A stretch of DNA of 44,500 nucleotides, taken from the NCBI GenBank assembly GCA_964411275.1, contig CAYPKG010000017.1, positions 1 through 44,500 on the forward strand. Reading direction: 5' to 3'. A program made the position numbers and the translations under genes. Positions within the stretch are counted from its first letter, which is position 1. Each line of letters opens with the position of its first letter. Positions 7,413 through 15,132 of this stretch are shown in pieces. The notes beneath the pieces are model-generated. The model saw only the letters and a list, made by a program, of their open reading frames with translations, did no database searches and was not told the origin of the DNA. The stretch comes from CAYPKG01 sp964411275. Lineage in GTDB: Bacteria > Bacillota > Clostridia > Christensenellales > CAG-138.

Positions 7413-8225
7413 ATGAAAATCAGGATCATGATGACAATGGCAGTACTATTGGTAGCCTGCATGCTGGGAGGGACGGCGCTTGCCGCCGTTGACGATTCTG
7501 TGGCGACCGGGAGCGTGAACGTGCGCTCCGGCCCGGGGACTTCGTATGAAAAACTGGGGCAGCTAAGCAAAAACCAATCCATCAGCATCGAGGCGGTCAA
7601 CGAGGACTGGGGGCAGATCACGTATCAGGGTGTGAAGGGATTTGTATCCCTCTCGTATGTAAGGCTTGAAAAGGCGGAATATCCCGCCATCGAGGCGGAG
7701 GCGGCTGCCACGGACAGCACCGCGCCGCGCGGCTCTAACGGCACCGATTATGGCTGGAAGGAGCGGCGGGACTACGCAATTGGTAAAACCATGGGCGTAG
7801 ATGTTTTTGTACATGATGAGGACAGAAGCATTGCCACTGCTGACTGCACGGTATATGCAGGCCCCGGTGACGACTTCAAGCAGCTTGGGCAGATAAAAAA
7901 GGATGGGAAGATGTCCGTGATCGCCCTGTTTGGGGATTGGATGCAGATTTGCTATGGCGATGACTTTGGCTTTGTACACGGGGACAATGTCAAGCTTTTT
8001 AGCCCCCGGGTAAACTATCGCGGCATAACCGGCCTGCTTGTGCGCAAGGGCAATATTTATGACCAGCCCTCCACCAGCGGAAAGATCGTGCGACGGATGA
8101 ATAAAGGGCATCAACCGGGGCCATTGATTGAAATCAAGGATGGCTGGGCAACATGCCTTGGCTGGAATGAGAGGCTTGACTATATTCCATTGAAGGACCT
8201 GAACTTCCATGACAGGTATGTGTGA
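7413..8225 (+). CDS. Secreted protein with SH3b-type repeats
   Basis: A 270-aa exported protein. The signal peptide covers residues 1-24 (cleavage after ALA). The mature part has a clear bacterial SH3 domain (about 30-85: SVNVRSGPGTSYEKLGQL, then WGQITYQGVKGFVSLSYV). A second, weaker copy follows (about 140-195: CTVYAGPGDDFKQLGQI, WMQICYGDDFGFVHGDNV), and a third degenerate unit reaches to about 262. SH3b domains usually bind peptidoglycan or cell-wall peptides. No catalytic domain is present, so it may be an adaptor or receptor. It lies 42 bp after paralogue 2 with its own GAGGAAA ribosome binding site, probably in the same transcript and so in the same regulon. Confidence 0.85.
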   Translation: MKIRIMMTMAVLLVACMLGGTALAAVDDSVATGSVNVRSGPGTSYEKLGQLSKNQSISIEAVNEDWGQITYQGVKGFVSLSYVRLEKAEYPAIEAEAAATDSTAPRGSNGTDYGWKERRDYAIGKTMGVDVFVHDEDRSIATADCTVYAGPGDDFKQLGQIKKDGKMSVIALFGDWMQICYGDDFGFVHGDNVKLFSPRVNYRGITGLLVRKGNIYDQPSTSGKIVRRMNKGHQPGPLIEIKDGWATCLGWNERLDYIPLKDLNFHDRYV

Positions 8226-8247
8226 GATTGGATATCACCGCTTGCAT

Positions 8248-8281
8248 AAAAAAGACCGGCGCGCAGAAAAAGCGCGCCGGT
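8248..8281 (-). terminator. Intrinsic terminator of the rseC-trxA operon
   Basis: A perfect 10-bp stem, ACCGGCGCGC (8255-8264) / GCGCGCCGGT (8272-8281), is followed on the minus strand by CTTTTTT. On the plus strand the bases after the stem are not T-rich, so it serves mainly the minus-strand operon. It may also stop the convergent SH3b transcript. Confidence 0.85.
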
Positions 8282-8296
8282 TGGTTCACGTACTCC

Positions 8297-8629
8297 TTAT
8301 GAAAGATACTGGTCGAGTACCTTCGCAAACGCCTGCTTGGTCTTTGCACCCACGGACTTATCCACGATCTCGCCGTTTTTGAACACCAATACCGTGGGGA
8401 TGGACATCACCTGAAAGCGGGCGGCCAGCGCCTGCTCCTCGTCCACGTTTACCTTGGCCACGACGGCTTTATCCGCATAGTCAGCGGCCAATTCCTCGAT
8501 AAAAGGGCCGATCATCCGGCAGGGGCCGCACCAGCTGGCCCAGAAATCCACAAGTACGGGTTTGTCGCCCGCAGCTTTCAGCGTCTCGTCAAAACTCGCT
8601 TGTGTTACATGCAATACCTGTTCGCTCAT
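8297..8629 (-). CDS. trxA: Thioredoxin
   Basis: A cytosolic thiol-disulfide reductase of 110 aa, the standard length. The active site WCGPC has C34 and C37, preceded by VLVDFWAS, and the cis-proline is in MSIPTVLVF. It reduces protein disulfides using electrons from thioredoxin reductase, which is not in this window. The ATG overlaps the stop of the upstream RseC-family gene by ATGA and follows AAGGAGAAA. Coupling to a membrane redox-type protein suggests a shared redox role. Confidence 0.97.
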   Translation of the reverse strand: MSEQVLHVTQASFDETLKAAGDKPVLVDFWASWCGPCRMIGPFIEELAADYADKAVVAKVNVDEEQALAARFQVMSIPTVLVFKNGEIVDKSVGAKTKQAFAKVLDQYLS

Positions 8630-9063
8630 ACATTTTCTCCTTTGCGGTCGATGTCTGGTTCTTCCTTTGTGTAGTCAAAGCTTATCATGCGCGGATTAAA
8701 TTTAGACATGCGCGAAAATTTGGGTTCTCTTAGGCGCAGGATCAGGTACCCGGCGGCCGCTCCGCCAAGTCCCAGCAGCACGCCCAAAAGATCGCTCTGG
8801 CGGCTTCCGAAATAAACGCCGAAAAGCAACAGGCAAAGGGGCAGAACGTAGGCCCACAGGCTGGCCTGTAAAAAGCTCTTGGCGTGCAGCTCCAGCACCA
8901 CCCGGTCGCCCACTTTTGCGTTCAGTAGATTATTGACCACCACCTCCGCCTGATCCGACCCGAAATGGATACAAGCCCCGCAATGGGCGCAGGCCTGGGA
9001 ACGGGTAAAGCGCACCGTCGCCTTTTTGCCGTCCACGGCAATAACTCTCGCCGACTGATCCAT
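8626..9063 (-). CDS. RseC/MucC-family membrane protein (SoxR-reducing type)
   Basis: A 145-aa inner-membrane protein. The start chosen is the ATG at 9063, 4 bases after AAAGGAG; an upstream ATG (9081) in frame lacks a site. The N-terminal domain contains a cysteine cluster CAHCGAC of the RseC/RnfB-linked type, and two membrane segments follow (about 62-81 and 85-103 in this numbering). The cytoplasmic tail is basic. Relatives modulate sigma-E in Proteobacteria or feed electrons to the SoxR sensor together with Rnf proteins; neither partner is visible here. Its tight coupling to trxA argues for a redox job. Family assignment is fairly safe, but function in Clostridia is unknown. Confidence 0.85.
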   Translation of the reverse strand: MDQSARVIAVDGKKATVRFTRSQACAHCGACIHFGSDQAEVVVNNLLNAKVGDRVVLELHAKSFLQASLWAYVLPLCLLLFGVYFGSRQSDLLGVLLGLGGAAAGYLILRLREPKFSRMSKFNPRMISFDYTKEEPDIDRKGENV

Positions 9064-9100
9064 GGAACTCCTTTCCGCCATGAGGCGTTTCGCGCTATCC

Positions 9101-9152
9101 TAGCCTAAGCAATATAATCCGAATCCGGGTTCGGGTTACATTGTTTAGGCTA
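9101..9152. repeat. 23-bp inverted repeat upstream of rseC
   Basis: The arms 9101-9123 and 9130-9152 are complementary at 20 of 23 positions around a 6-base loop TCCGGG. Outer sequences are TAGCCTAA and TTAGGCTA. No T-run follows on either strand, so it is not a usual terminator. It could be an operator, an mRNA-stabilising hairpin in the rseC leader or a tiny palindromic element. Confidence 0.75.
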
Positions 9153-9166
9153 AGAATACCACGAAC

Positions 9167-9191
9167 CCCGCCGGCCGAAACAACCGGCGGG
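9167..9191 (-). terminator. Probable terminator after aspS
   Basis: A perfect 8-bp GC stem CCCGCCGG (9167-9174) / CCGGCGGG (9184-9191) lies 20 bp after the aspS stop. The downstream bases on the minus strand (GTTCGTGG) are a poor T-tract, so termination may be partial. Confidence 0.5.
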
Positions 9192-9210
9192 ACAATTTGT
9201 CGAAAATCGC

Positions 9211-11001
9211 CTATTCTTCCGATAAGGTGGCAATGCGCAGCTCGTCAAGCTGCTTTTGCTCCACCGGCGCCGGGGCGTCCGTCATCAGGCAGGAAGCGGT
9301 TTGCACCTTGGGGAAGGCGATTACGTCACGGATGGAGGGGGCATTGGTCAACAGCATCGCAAGCCGGTCCAGGCCATAGGCGATGCCGCCATGGGGTGGG
9401 ACGCCGTACTGGAATGCGGTCAGCAGGAAGCCGAAGCTTTCCCATGCCTTTTCCTTTGTAAAGCCCAGCACCGAGAACATCTTTTCCTGCAACTCCTGCG
9501 AGTGGATGCGGATGGAGCCGCCGCCCAGCTCCGTGCCGTTTAACACGATGTCATAGGCCTTGGCCCGGACGGCTCCGGGATCGGTCGTGAGCTTGTGGAC
9601 ATCCTCGTCCATGGGGCTGGTGAAGGGGTGGTGCATGGCGGTATAGCGCTTCGCCTCCTCGTCCCATTCCAGCAGCGGGAACTCGGTCACCCACAGGAGG
9701 TTGAACTTGCTGTTGTCGATATAGCCGAGTTTTTTCGCCAGCTCCAGCCGCAGCGCGCCCAGGGCCGCATATACCACGCTGTTTTTGTCCGCCACGAAGA
9801 ACAGGATGTCGCCTGTCTGTGCCCCGGTACGCTGGAGGATGGCGTTGATTTCGTCCTCCGTCAGGAATTTCGTGATGGGGGACTGCAAGCCGTCGGGCTT
9901 CAGGCTGATCCAGGCGAGGCCCTTGGCCTTATAGATTTTGACGAACTCGCCAAGGGCGTCCAGCTCCCGCCGGGCGAGATGCTCCACACAGCCTTTGGCG
10001 TTGATGCACCGCACGCTGCCGCCCATGGCCACAGCACCTGTAAACACCTTAAACCCGCAATCGCGCACGATGTCGGATATGTCCTGTAACTCCAGGCCAA
10101 ACCGGGTGTCAGGCTTGTCGGAGCCGTAGCGGTCCATCGCCTCCTGCCAGGTCATCCGCTGTAGAGGCAGGGGGATATCCACATCCAGGATTTCCTTAAA
10201 GACCCGCTTCATAAAGCCTCCGTTGATGCGCATCACATCGTCCGCATCCACAAAGGACATCTCAAGGTCGATCTGTGTGAACTCCGGCTGCCGGTCGGCC
10301 CGAAGGTCCTCGTCCCTAAAGCAGCGGGCCACCTGCATATACCGGTCGTACCCGGAAAGCATCAACAGCTGCTTATACAGCTGGGGGCTTTGGGGAAGCG
10401 CGTAAAAGGAGCCGGGGTGCACGCGGCTGGGCACCAGATAGTCCCGGGCGCCTTCGGGGGTGGACTTGCCCAGCATGGGGGTTTCGATCTCCAAAAAGCC
10501 CTCAGCGTCAAAATAGCTATGGGTGATGGCGGATAGCTTGTGCCTTAGCATCAGGTTTTTCTGCATGCAGGGGCGGCGCAGGTCGAGATACCTGAATTTG
10601 AGCCGGGTCTGCTCGTTTGTCTTGATGTTGTCGTCGATCTCGATGGGCGGGGTTTCGGATTTCGAGAGTATCTTAAACTCGGAAACCCGGATCTCCAGCT
10701 CGCCCGTCTGCATCTTTACATTGACCATCTCCGGGGTACGCAGCACAAGCTTACCTTTTGCCGCGAGAACATACTCGTTGCGGATGGTTTCCGCCTTTTC
10801 AAACTGTCCGGGCTGCATGTCCCCCTCTTCGAACACGATCTGCATGAGCCCCGTCCGGTCTCTCACATCCACAAATATCAAAGCCCCGTGATCCCGCCGG
10901 ACATTTACCCAGCCCATGACCACAACCTCCTGGCCAACCTGCGCCTTGGTCAGCTCCGTGCAACGGTGGGTTCGCTTCCAACCCTGTAAAAATTCAGACA
11001 T
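9211..11001 (-). CDS. aspS: Aspartyl-tRNA synthetase
   Basis: Charges tRNA-Asp with aspartate; a class II synthetase of 596 aa, the normal bacterial length. An N-terminal OB-fold anticodon-binding domain (about 15-105) precedes the catalytic domain with FRDEDLRADRQPEFTQIDLE (motif 2 region) and GIAYGLDRL (motif 3). The bacterial-type GAD insertion lies between, about 290-415. It is the second gene of the hisS-aspS operon, 30 bp behind hisS, with AAAGGA before the ATG, and should be controlled by the T-box at 12325-12583. Whether it also charges tRNA-Asn cannot be read from the sequence. Confidence 0.97.
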   Translation of the reverse strand: MSEFLQGWKRTHRCTELTKAQVGQEVVVMGWVNVRRDHGALIFVDVRDRTGLMQIVFEEGDMQPGQFEKAETIRNEYVLAAKGKLVLRTPEMVNVKMQTGELEIRVSEFKILSKSETPPIEIDDNIKTNEQTRLKFRYLDLRRPCMQKNLMLRHKLSAITHSYFDAEGFLEIETPMLGKSTPEGARDYLVPSRVHPGSFYALPQSPQLYKQLLMLSGYDRYMQVARCFRDEDLRADRQPEFTQIDLEMSFVDADDVMRINGGFMKRVFKEILDVDIPLPLQRMTWQEAMDRYGSDKPDTRFGLELQDISDIVRDCGFKVFTGAVAMGGSVRCINAKGCVEHLARRELDALGEFVKIYKAKGLAWISLKPDGLQSPITKFLTEDEINAILQRTGAQTGDILFFVADKNSVVYAALGALRLELAKKLGYIDNSKFNLLWVTEFPLLEWDEEAKRYTAMHHPFTSPMDEDVHKLTTDPGAVRAKAYDIVLNGTELGGGSIRIHSQELQEKMFSVLGFTKEKAWESFGFLLTAFQYGVPPHGGIAYGLDRLAMLLTNAPSIRDVIAFPKVQTASCLMTDAPAPVEQKQLDELRIATLSEE

Positions 11002-11031
11002 CGCTATTACCGTCCTTTATATCAATCAAAT

Positions 11032-12294
11032 TCATTGTTTCATCGCTTCGGCCACAGCTTCCCCGTCTAAGGGAATGCTGCGTTGCTCGCCGGTTTCCAT
11101 GTTTTTAAGATTTAACACGCCTTGCAAAAGCTCGCTTTCGCCGATGGTGGCCACATACCCCACGTTCAGCTTTCCGGCGTACTTGAACTGCGCCTTGATG
11201 GAGCGGCCCACATGGTCGCATTCGGCCTTGATGCCCAGCCGCCGCAGCGCATGTGCCAAAGCAAAGCCCTTGCGCCTTGCCTCCTCGCCCATTGTGGCGA
11301 TGTAGATGTGGTAAAGGGGCGGTTCCGGGATTTGCACGCCCTGATTTTCCGCCACCAGCAATAGCCGCTCCAGCCCCAGGCCAAAGCCCATGCCCGGGAT
11401 GGCGGGGCCGCCCAATTCCTCCACAAGGCCGTTGTACCGGCCGCCGCCACACACCGTGCCCTGGGCGCCGATGTGGCTGGAGATGATCTCAAACACCGTG
11501 CGGGTGTAGTAATCCAGGCCCCGCACGATAAAGGGATCGATGCTGTAGCTGACTCCCATGCCGGAGAGGCAAGCCTCAAACTCCGACATGTGATCCTTGC
11601 AGTTATCGCACAGGTGGTCGATGATCACCGGCGCGTCTTTCGCGATTTTTTTGCAGCCCCCCTCCTTGCAGTCCAGCACTCGGAGCGGGTTTTTTTCAAA
11701 ACGGGTTTTGCAGGTAGGGCAAAGGCTGTCATAATTTTCCTGAAGATACGCCTTTAACGCCGTGTGGTATTGGGGGCGGCAGTCGGGGCAGCCGATGGAG
11801 TTGATGTGCACCTCGAGTTCCTTGACCCCCACCCGCTCAAACAGCTCCAGCGCGATGGCAACGCATTCCGCGTCCGCGCTTGCTTTGGGCGCGCCAAATA
11901 TCTCCACACCAAACTGATGATGCTCCCGCAAACGGCCTGCCTGGGGCTTTTCATAGCGGAATACCGGGCAATTGAGATAATACATCTTGGTGGGCTGGGG
12001 GTCGTTGAACATATTATGCTCCACAAACATCCGCACAAACCCCGCTGTGCCCTCCGGCTTTAATGTGATGGAACGCTCCCCCTTATCGAGAAACGTGTAC
12101 ATTTCCTTTTGCACTACGTCTGTGGTGTCGCCAATGCCCCGCAAAAACAGCTCCGTATGCTCAAACACGGGGGTGCGGCCTTCCCGGTACCCGTACTTGG
12201 AGCAGATTTCACGCACCAGCCCCTCCACATACTGCCACTTATAGCTGTCCTGTGGGAGTACATCCCGCGTGCCCTTGGGCGCTTGCAATTCCAT
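11032..12294 (-). CDS. hisS: Histidyl-tRNA synthetase
   Basis: Charges tRNA-His; a class II enzyme of 420 aa. The start is the ATG at 12294, 6 bases after GGAGG; a longer frame upstream runs through the T-box leader and is not coding. Signatures are APKGTRDVLP at the N-terminus, RGLDYYTRTVFE and GGGRYNGLVEELGG in the catalytic core, and a C-terminal anticodon domain (about 325-415). A cysteine-rich insert (CPTC, DCKEGGCKK, CDNC) as in other Firmicutes enzymes lies around 185-250. It is first in the hisS-aspS operon. Confidence 0.97.
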   Translation of the reverse strand: MELQAPKGTRDVLPQDSYKWQYVEGLVREICSKYGYREGRTPVFEHTELFLRGIGDTTDVVQKEMYTFLDKGERSITLKPEGTAGFVRMFVEHNMFNDPQPTKMYYLNCPVFRYEKPQAGRLREHHQFGVEIFGAPKASADAECVAIALELFERVGVKELEVHINSIGCPDCRPQYHTALKAYLQENYDSLCPTCKTRFEKNPLRVLDCKEGGCKKIAKDAPVIIDHLCDNCKDHMSEFEACLSGMGVSYSIDPFIVRGLDYYTRTVFEIISSHIGAQGTVCGGGRYNGLVEELGGPAIPGMGFGLGLERLLLVAENQGVQIPEPPLYHIYIATMGEEARRKGFALAHALRRLGIKAECDHVGRSIKAQFKYAGKLNVGYVATIGESELLQGVLNLKNMETGEQRSIPLDGEAVAEAMKQ

Positions 12295-12324
12295 GATGAA
12301 CCTCCAATCGATCATTTTGGATAC

Positions 12325-12583
12325 AAAAAGGGTCTTCCATCCCAATGACGAGGGACGGGAGACCCGCGGTACCACCCTGTTTGGATTATATGCTAATCCC
12401 ACTCCTGCCGTTAACGCCGGCGCTACGGCCCAGCCTACTAAACGCATTTGCGCCGTTTAGCTGGACGGCTCCCGGGTGTCTTTCGACGGGTTACGCGCAC
12501 ATGCGGCTTTCAGCCTGGGCCGCAATTCTCTTTTGCCCGTAGTCTCCCGCTACTCTCCCGGTCATCGCCAATTTTCCTATTGC
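12325..12583 (-). promoter_or_regulatory. T-box riboswitch controlling hisS-aspS
   Basis: The T-box core AGGGTGGTACCGCG (12365-12378 on the minus strand) matches the consensus that pairs with uncharged tRNA ends. It is followed by a terminator stem GGGTCT/AGACCC with TTTTT (12325-12365). Stem I contains AGTA (12551-12554), the distal GGCTGAAAGCC hairpin and a specifier loop closed by CCGGG/CCCGG and ACGGG/CCCGT. The 3' side of this loop reads GAAAGACAC. It contains both an Asp codon GAC (12478-12480) and a His codon CAC (12476-12478). Uncharged tRNA is expected to stabilise the antiterminator and allow transcription of both synthetases. Confidence 0.93.
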
Positions 12584-12589
12584 CGATTA

Positions 12590-12618
12590 ATTATACCCAA
12601 GGGGTCTGGTGTTGTCAA
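12590..12618 (-). promoter_or_regulatory. Promoter of hisS-aspS
   Basis: Consensus TTGACA (12613-12618) and TATAAT (12590-12595) with 17-bp spacing on the minus strand, a perfect sigma-A promoter. The -35 overlaps the uvrC stop codon. Confidence 0.9.
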
Positions 12619-14480
12619 TCATTTTCCTGCGTTTCCGGCGCATTTTCCGGCGGATGAAAATAATCATGCACCGCCTGGGCCACCGGGCGGGTTACGCCGG
12701 AAACCGCAGAAAGCTCTTCTACGGTAGCTGCCTTGATGGCACCGAGCGTGGTAAACGCGTCAAACAGCGCCCGCTTTCGCTTGGCCCCCACGCCGGGGAT
12801 CTGGTCCAGCACGGAATACAGCGCGTTTTTCGAGCGCAGGGTTCTGTGATAGCTGATGGCGAAGCGGTGGGCCTCGTCGCGGATGCGCTGCAGGAGATGC
12901 AGCTCCGGGCTGTTGCGGTTTAGGCTAAGAGGCTCCGGCTCCTCCGGAAGGTATATGAGCTCATGCTGCTCCGCAAGGCCGATGGCGGGGATATGGGAAA
13001 AACCCATCTCGTCCAGCACCGAAAGGGTTACGTTCAACTGCCCCCGGCCGCCGTCCACGATGAGAAGGTCCGGCAGCGCGCCGAAGCGGTCATCTTTGTC
13101 CAGGGCATGCTGCAAACGGCGTCTCAGGGCCTCTGCCATAGCGGCGTAATCATCCCCCCCGGTGGGCGTGCGCAGGCGGAACCTGCGGTACAGCTTGGGC
13201 GCGGGCTGGCCGTCGATGAACACCACCATGGAGGAAACCGTGTCCCGGCCCTGTATGTGTGAGTTATCAAAGCATTCCATGCGGCTGGGCAGCGCGTCCA
13301 GACCAAGGGCGACGCTTAGGGCGGAAAGCGCGCCTTCGCCCCGCTCCCAGGCCCGCTTTTGCAGCACGGCCGCTTTTTCCAATTGATCCATGCCGTTGTG
13401 ATGCGCAAGCTCTGTCAGCCTCCGTTTTTCCCCACGCTGGGGCACATGTAGGTTTACGGCCTTGCCCCGGCGGGCGCAAAGCCACGCGCCGATGGCCTCC
13501 TGGTCGGCTGCGGGCTGATACAGGAGTATTTCGGGGGGGATGGAGTCCGTTTGGGAGTAATACTGTTTCAAAAATGCGCCAAGAGCTTCATCTTCGCCGC
13601 CGCTGCCCTCCGCGCCGCCCAGGCTGAAGCGCTCTGTCCCCACCACCTTGCCGCCTCGGACGAACAGGGCAAACACCAGTGTTTTCCCCTCCCTGGCGCA
13701 AAGGGCAAGGACGTCCTGATCCGTACCCTTGGCGGCGATGGCGATTTGCTTTTCCCCAAGGGCGTTGATGGCGGCGATCCGGTCGCGAAGAATGCCCGCC
13801 CGCTCGAACTCCAGCGCTGCCGAGGCGGATTGCATCTCCTCTGTCAATTCCGCGATCACAGAGTCCGTATGCCCCTCTAGAAACGTGCTGACTGCGTGCA
13901 ACAGCCCGTGATATTCCTCCCGGCTGACGTTGCCGGAGCAGGGGGCGCAGCATTTGCCCAATTGAACCATCAGGCAGGGGCGCTCCCGGCGGGCGATGGC
14001 TTTTGCGATGTCCTTTTTGCAATGGCGCACAGGAAAATGCTCCCGCACCACGTTGAGCGAGTCCCGCAGCGCGATGCCTGAGAGATACGGCCCCAGGTAT
14101 TTCGCACCGTCCTTCTTTACCTTTCGCACCACTTCCACCCTGGGAAAATCCTGCTTGAGATTGATGCGCACATAGGGGAAATGCTTGTCGTCCTTCAACA
14201 GTATGTTGTATCGGGGCATGTACTGCTTGATGAGGTTGCTCTCCAATGTGAAGGCTTCCGTCTCGTTGGAGGTGAGGATGGTTTCGAAATCCGCGATGTG
14301 GCTGACCATGGCCGCCACCTTGGGCAATTGTCCTTTGCCGGACTGAAAATACTGGCGCACCCGGTTTTTAAGAGACACGGCTTTGCCCACATAGATGACC
14401 TCGCCCCCGTCGTTGTACATGATGTAAACACCTGGGGTGGGGGGGAGGAGCTTTAGTTTTTCTTCAATGATCTGGTTCAA
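12615..14480 (-). CDS. uvrC: Excinuclease ABC subunit C
   Basis: The nuclease of nucleotide excision repair that cuts on both sides of a lesion in the UvrB-DNA complex. In 621 aa it shows the N-terminal GIY-YIG nuclease (GVYI at 17-20, IYVGK at 29-33), a UVR domain that binds UvrB (about 205-240), the RNase H-like second nuclease (MECFDNSHIQGRDTVSSMV and LLIVDGGRGQLN) and two C-terminal helix-hairpin-helix motifs (IPGVGAKRKRAL and VSGVTRPVAQAV). Translation starts at TTG (14478-14480), preceded by AAGGAG. It lies 82 bp after maf, probably in the xth-maf-uvrC transcript. No uvrA or uvrB is in the window. Confidence 0.97.
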   Translation of the reverse strand: MNQIIEEKLKLLPPTPGVYIMYNDGGEVIYVGKAVSLKNRVRQYFQSGKGQLPKVAAMVSHIADFETILTSNETEAFTLESNLIKQYMPRYNILLKDDKHFPYVRINLKQDFPRVEVVRKVKKDGAKYLGPYLSGIALRDSLNVVREHFPVRHCKKDIAKAIARRERPCLMVQLGKCCAPCSGNVSREEYHGLLHAVSTFLEGHTDSVIAELTEEMQSASAALEFERAGILRDRIAAINALGEKQIAIAAKGTDQDVLALCAREGKTLVFALFVRGGKVVGTERFSLGGAEGSGGEDEALGAFLKQYYSQTDSIPPEILLYQPAADQEAIGAWLCARRGKAVNLHVPQRGEKRRLTELAHHNGMDQLEKAAVLQKRAWERGEGALSALSVALGLDALPSRMECFDNSHIQGRDTVSSMVVFIDGQPAPKLYRRFRLRTPTGGDDYAAMAEALRRRLQHALDKDDRFGALPDLLIVDGGRGQLNVTLSVLDEMGFSHIPAIGLAEQHELIYLPEEPEPLSLNRNSPELHLLQRIRDEAHRFAISYHRTLRSKNALYSVLDQIPGVGAKRKRALFDAFTTLGAIKAATVEELSAVSGVTRPVAQAVHDYFHPPENAPETQEND

Positions 14481-14562
14481 GGTCTTCTCCTTACAGCAAT
14501 GTTATAGAGCAGGGCCGGTCCGCCTTAAATATTGTTCCATATAGATAGCGGCAATCGCCCGG

Positions 14563-15132
14563 CTACGCAAGCTGCAGCGCACCGGCCTCCCGGAGCATTT
14601 GGTATAAAAGGGGCAAGGGCATACCGATCACGGTGAAATAATTGCCATCCACCTTTTTCACAAACATGCCGCCCGGGCCCTGAATGCCATAGGCCCCAGC
14701 CTTGTCCATGGGCTCGCCTGTTTTGATATACCAGTTTATTTCGTCCCCGGTCATGGGCGAAAACGTCACCCGGGTTTCGTCGTGGCGGATGTCCGCCCGG
14801 CCTTTTGCGAATACAGCGACACCGGTATATACGGTATGGGTTCTGCCCTGCAGACATTTGAGAATGCGGCGGGCGTCCGCCTGATCCTTTGGCTTGCCGA
14901 TGACGGTGCCGTCAATGTAGACGATTGTGTCCGCGCCGACGACGCAGTCGCCGGGATACAGGTCGGCCACCGCCTGAGCCTTTTGCCGGGCAAGCTCCTC
15001 CACCAGCGCGCCGGGCTGGGCGTGGGCGGGGGTGATTTCCTCCACCGGGCTTACCACGACATGAAAGGACAAGCCCATGAGAGACAGCAGCTCCCGCCGC
15101 CGGGGGGACTGGGACGCGAGTATGATGTTCAT
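14563..15132 (-). CDS. maf: Maf-family nucleoside triphosphate pyrophosphatase
   Basis: A 189-aa house-cleaning pyrophosphatase that hydrolyses non-canonical or methylated nucleoside triphosphates (dTTP/UTP type in relatives). It shows the family motifs LASQSPRRRELL (5-16), VVGADTIV with the catalytic Asp, GKPKDQADA and a later MDKAGAYGIQG. The ATG at 15132 overlaps the xth stop (ATGA); a longer frame upstream is only a shadow of xth. Its position between two DNA-repair genes fits a genome-protection operon. Overexpressed Maf blocks septation in Bacillus, hence the older name septum formation protein. Confidence 0.95.
   Translation of the reverse strand: MNIILASQSPRRRELLSLMGLSFHVVVSPVEEITPAHAQPGALVEELARQKAQAVADLYPGDCVVGADTIVYIDGTVIGKPKDQADARRILKCLQGRTHTVYTGVAVFAKGRADIRHDETRVTFSPMTGDEINWYIKTGEPMDKAGAYGIQGPGGMFVKKVDGNYFTVIGMPLPLLYQMLREAGALQLA

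Noticed and set aside
12295..12447. An N-terminal extension of HisRS in the same frame.
   Set aside because: It runs through the T-box core and terminator, and the ATG at 12294 has a proper GGAGG; the extension cannot be coding.
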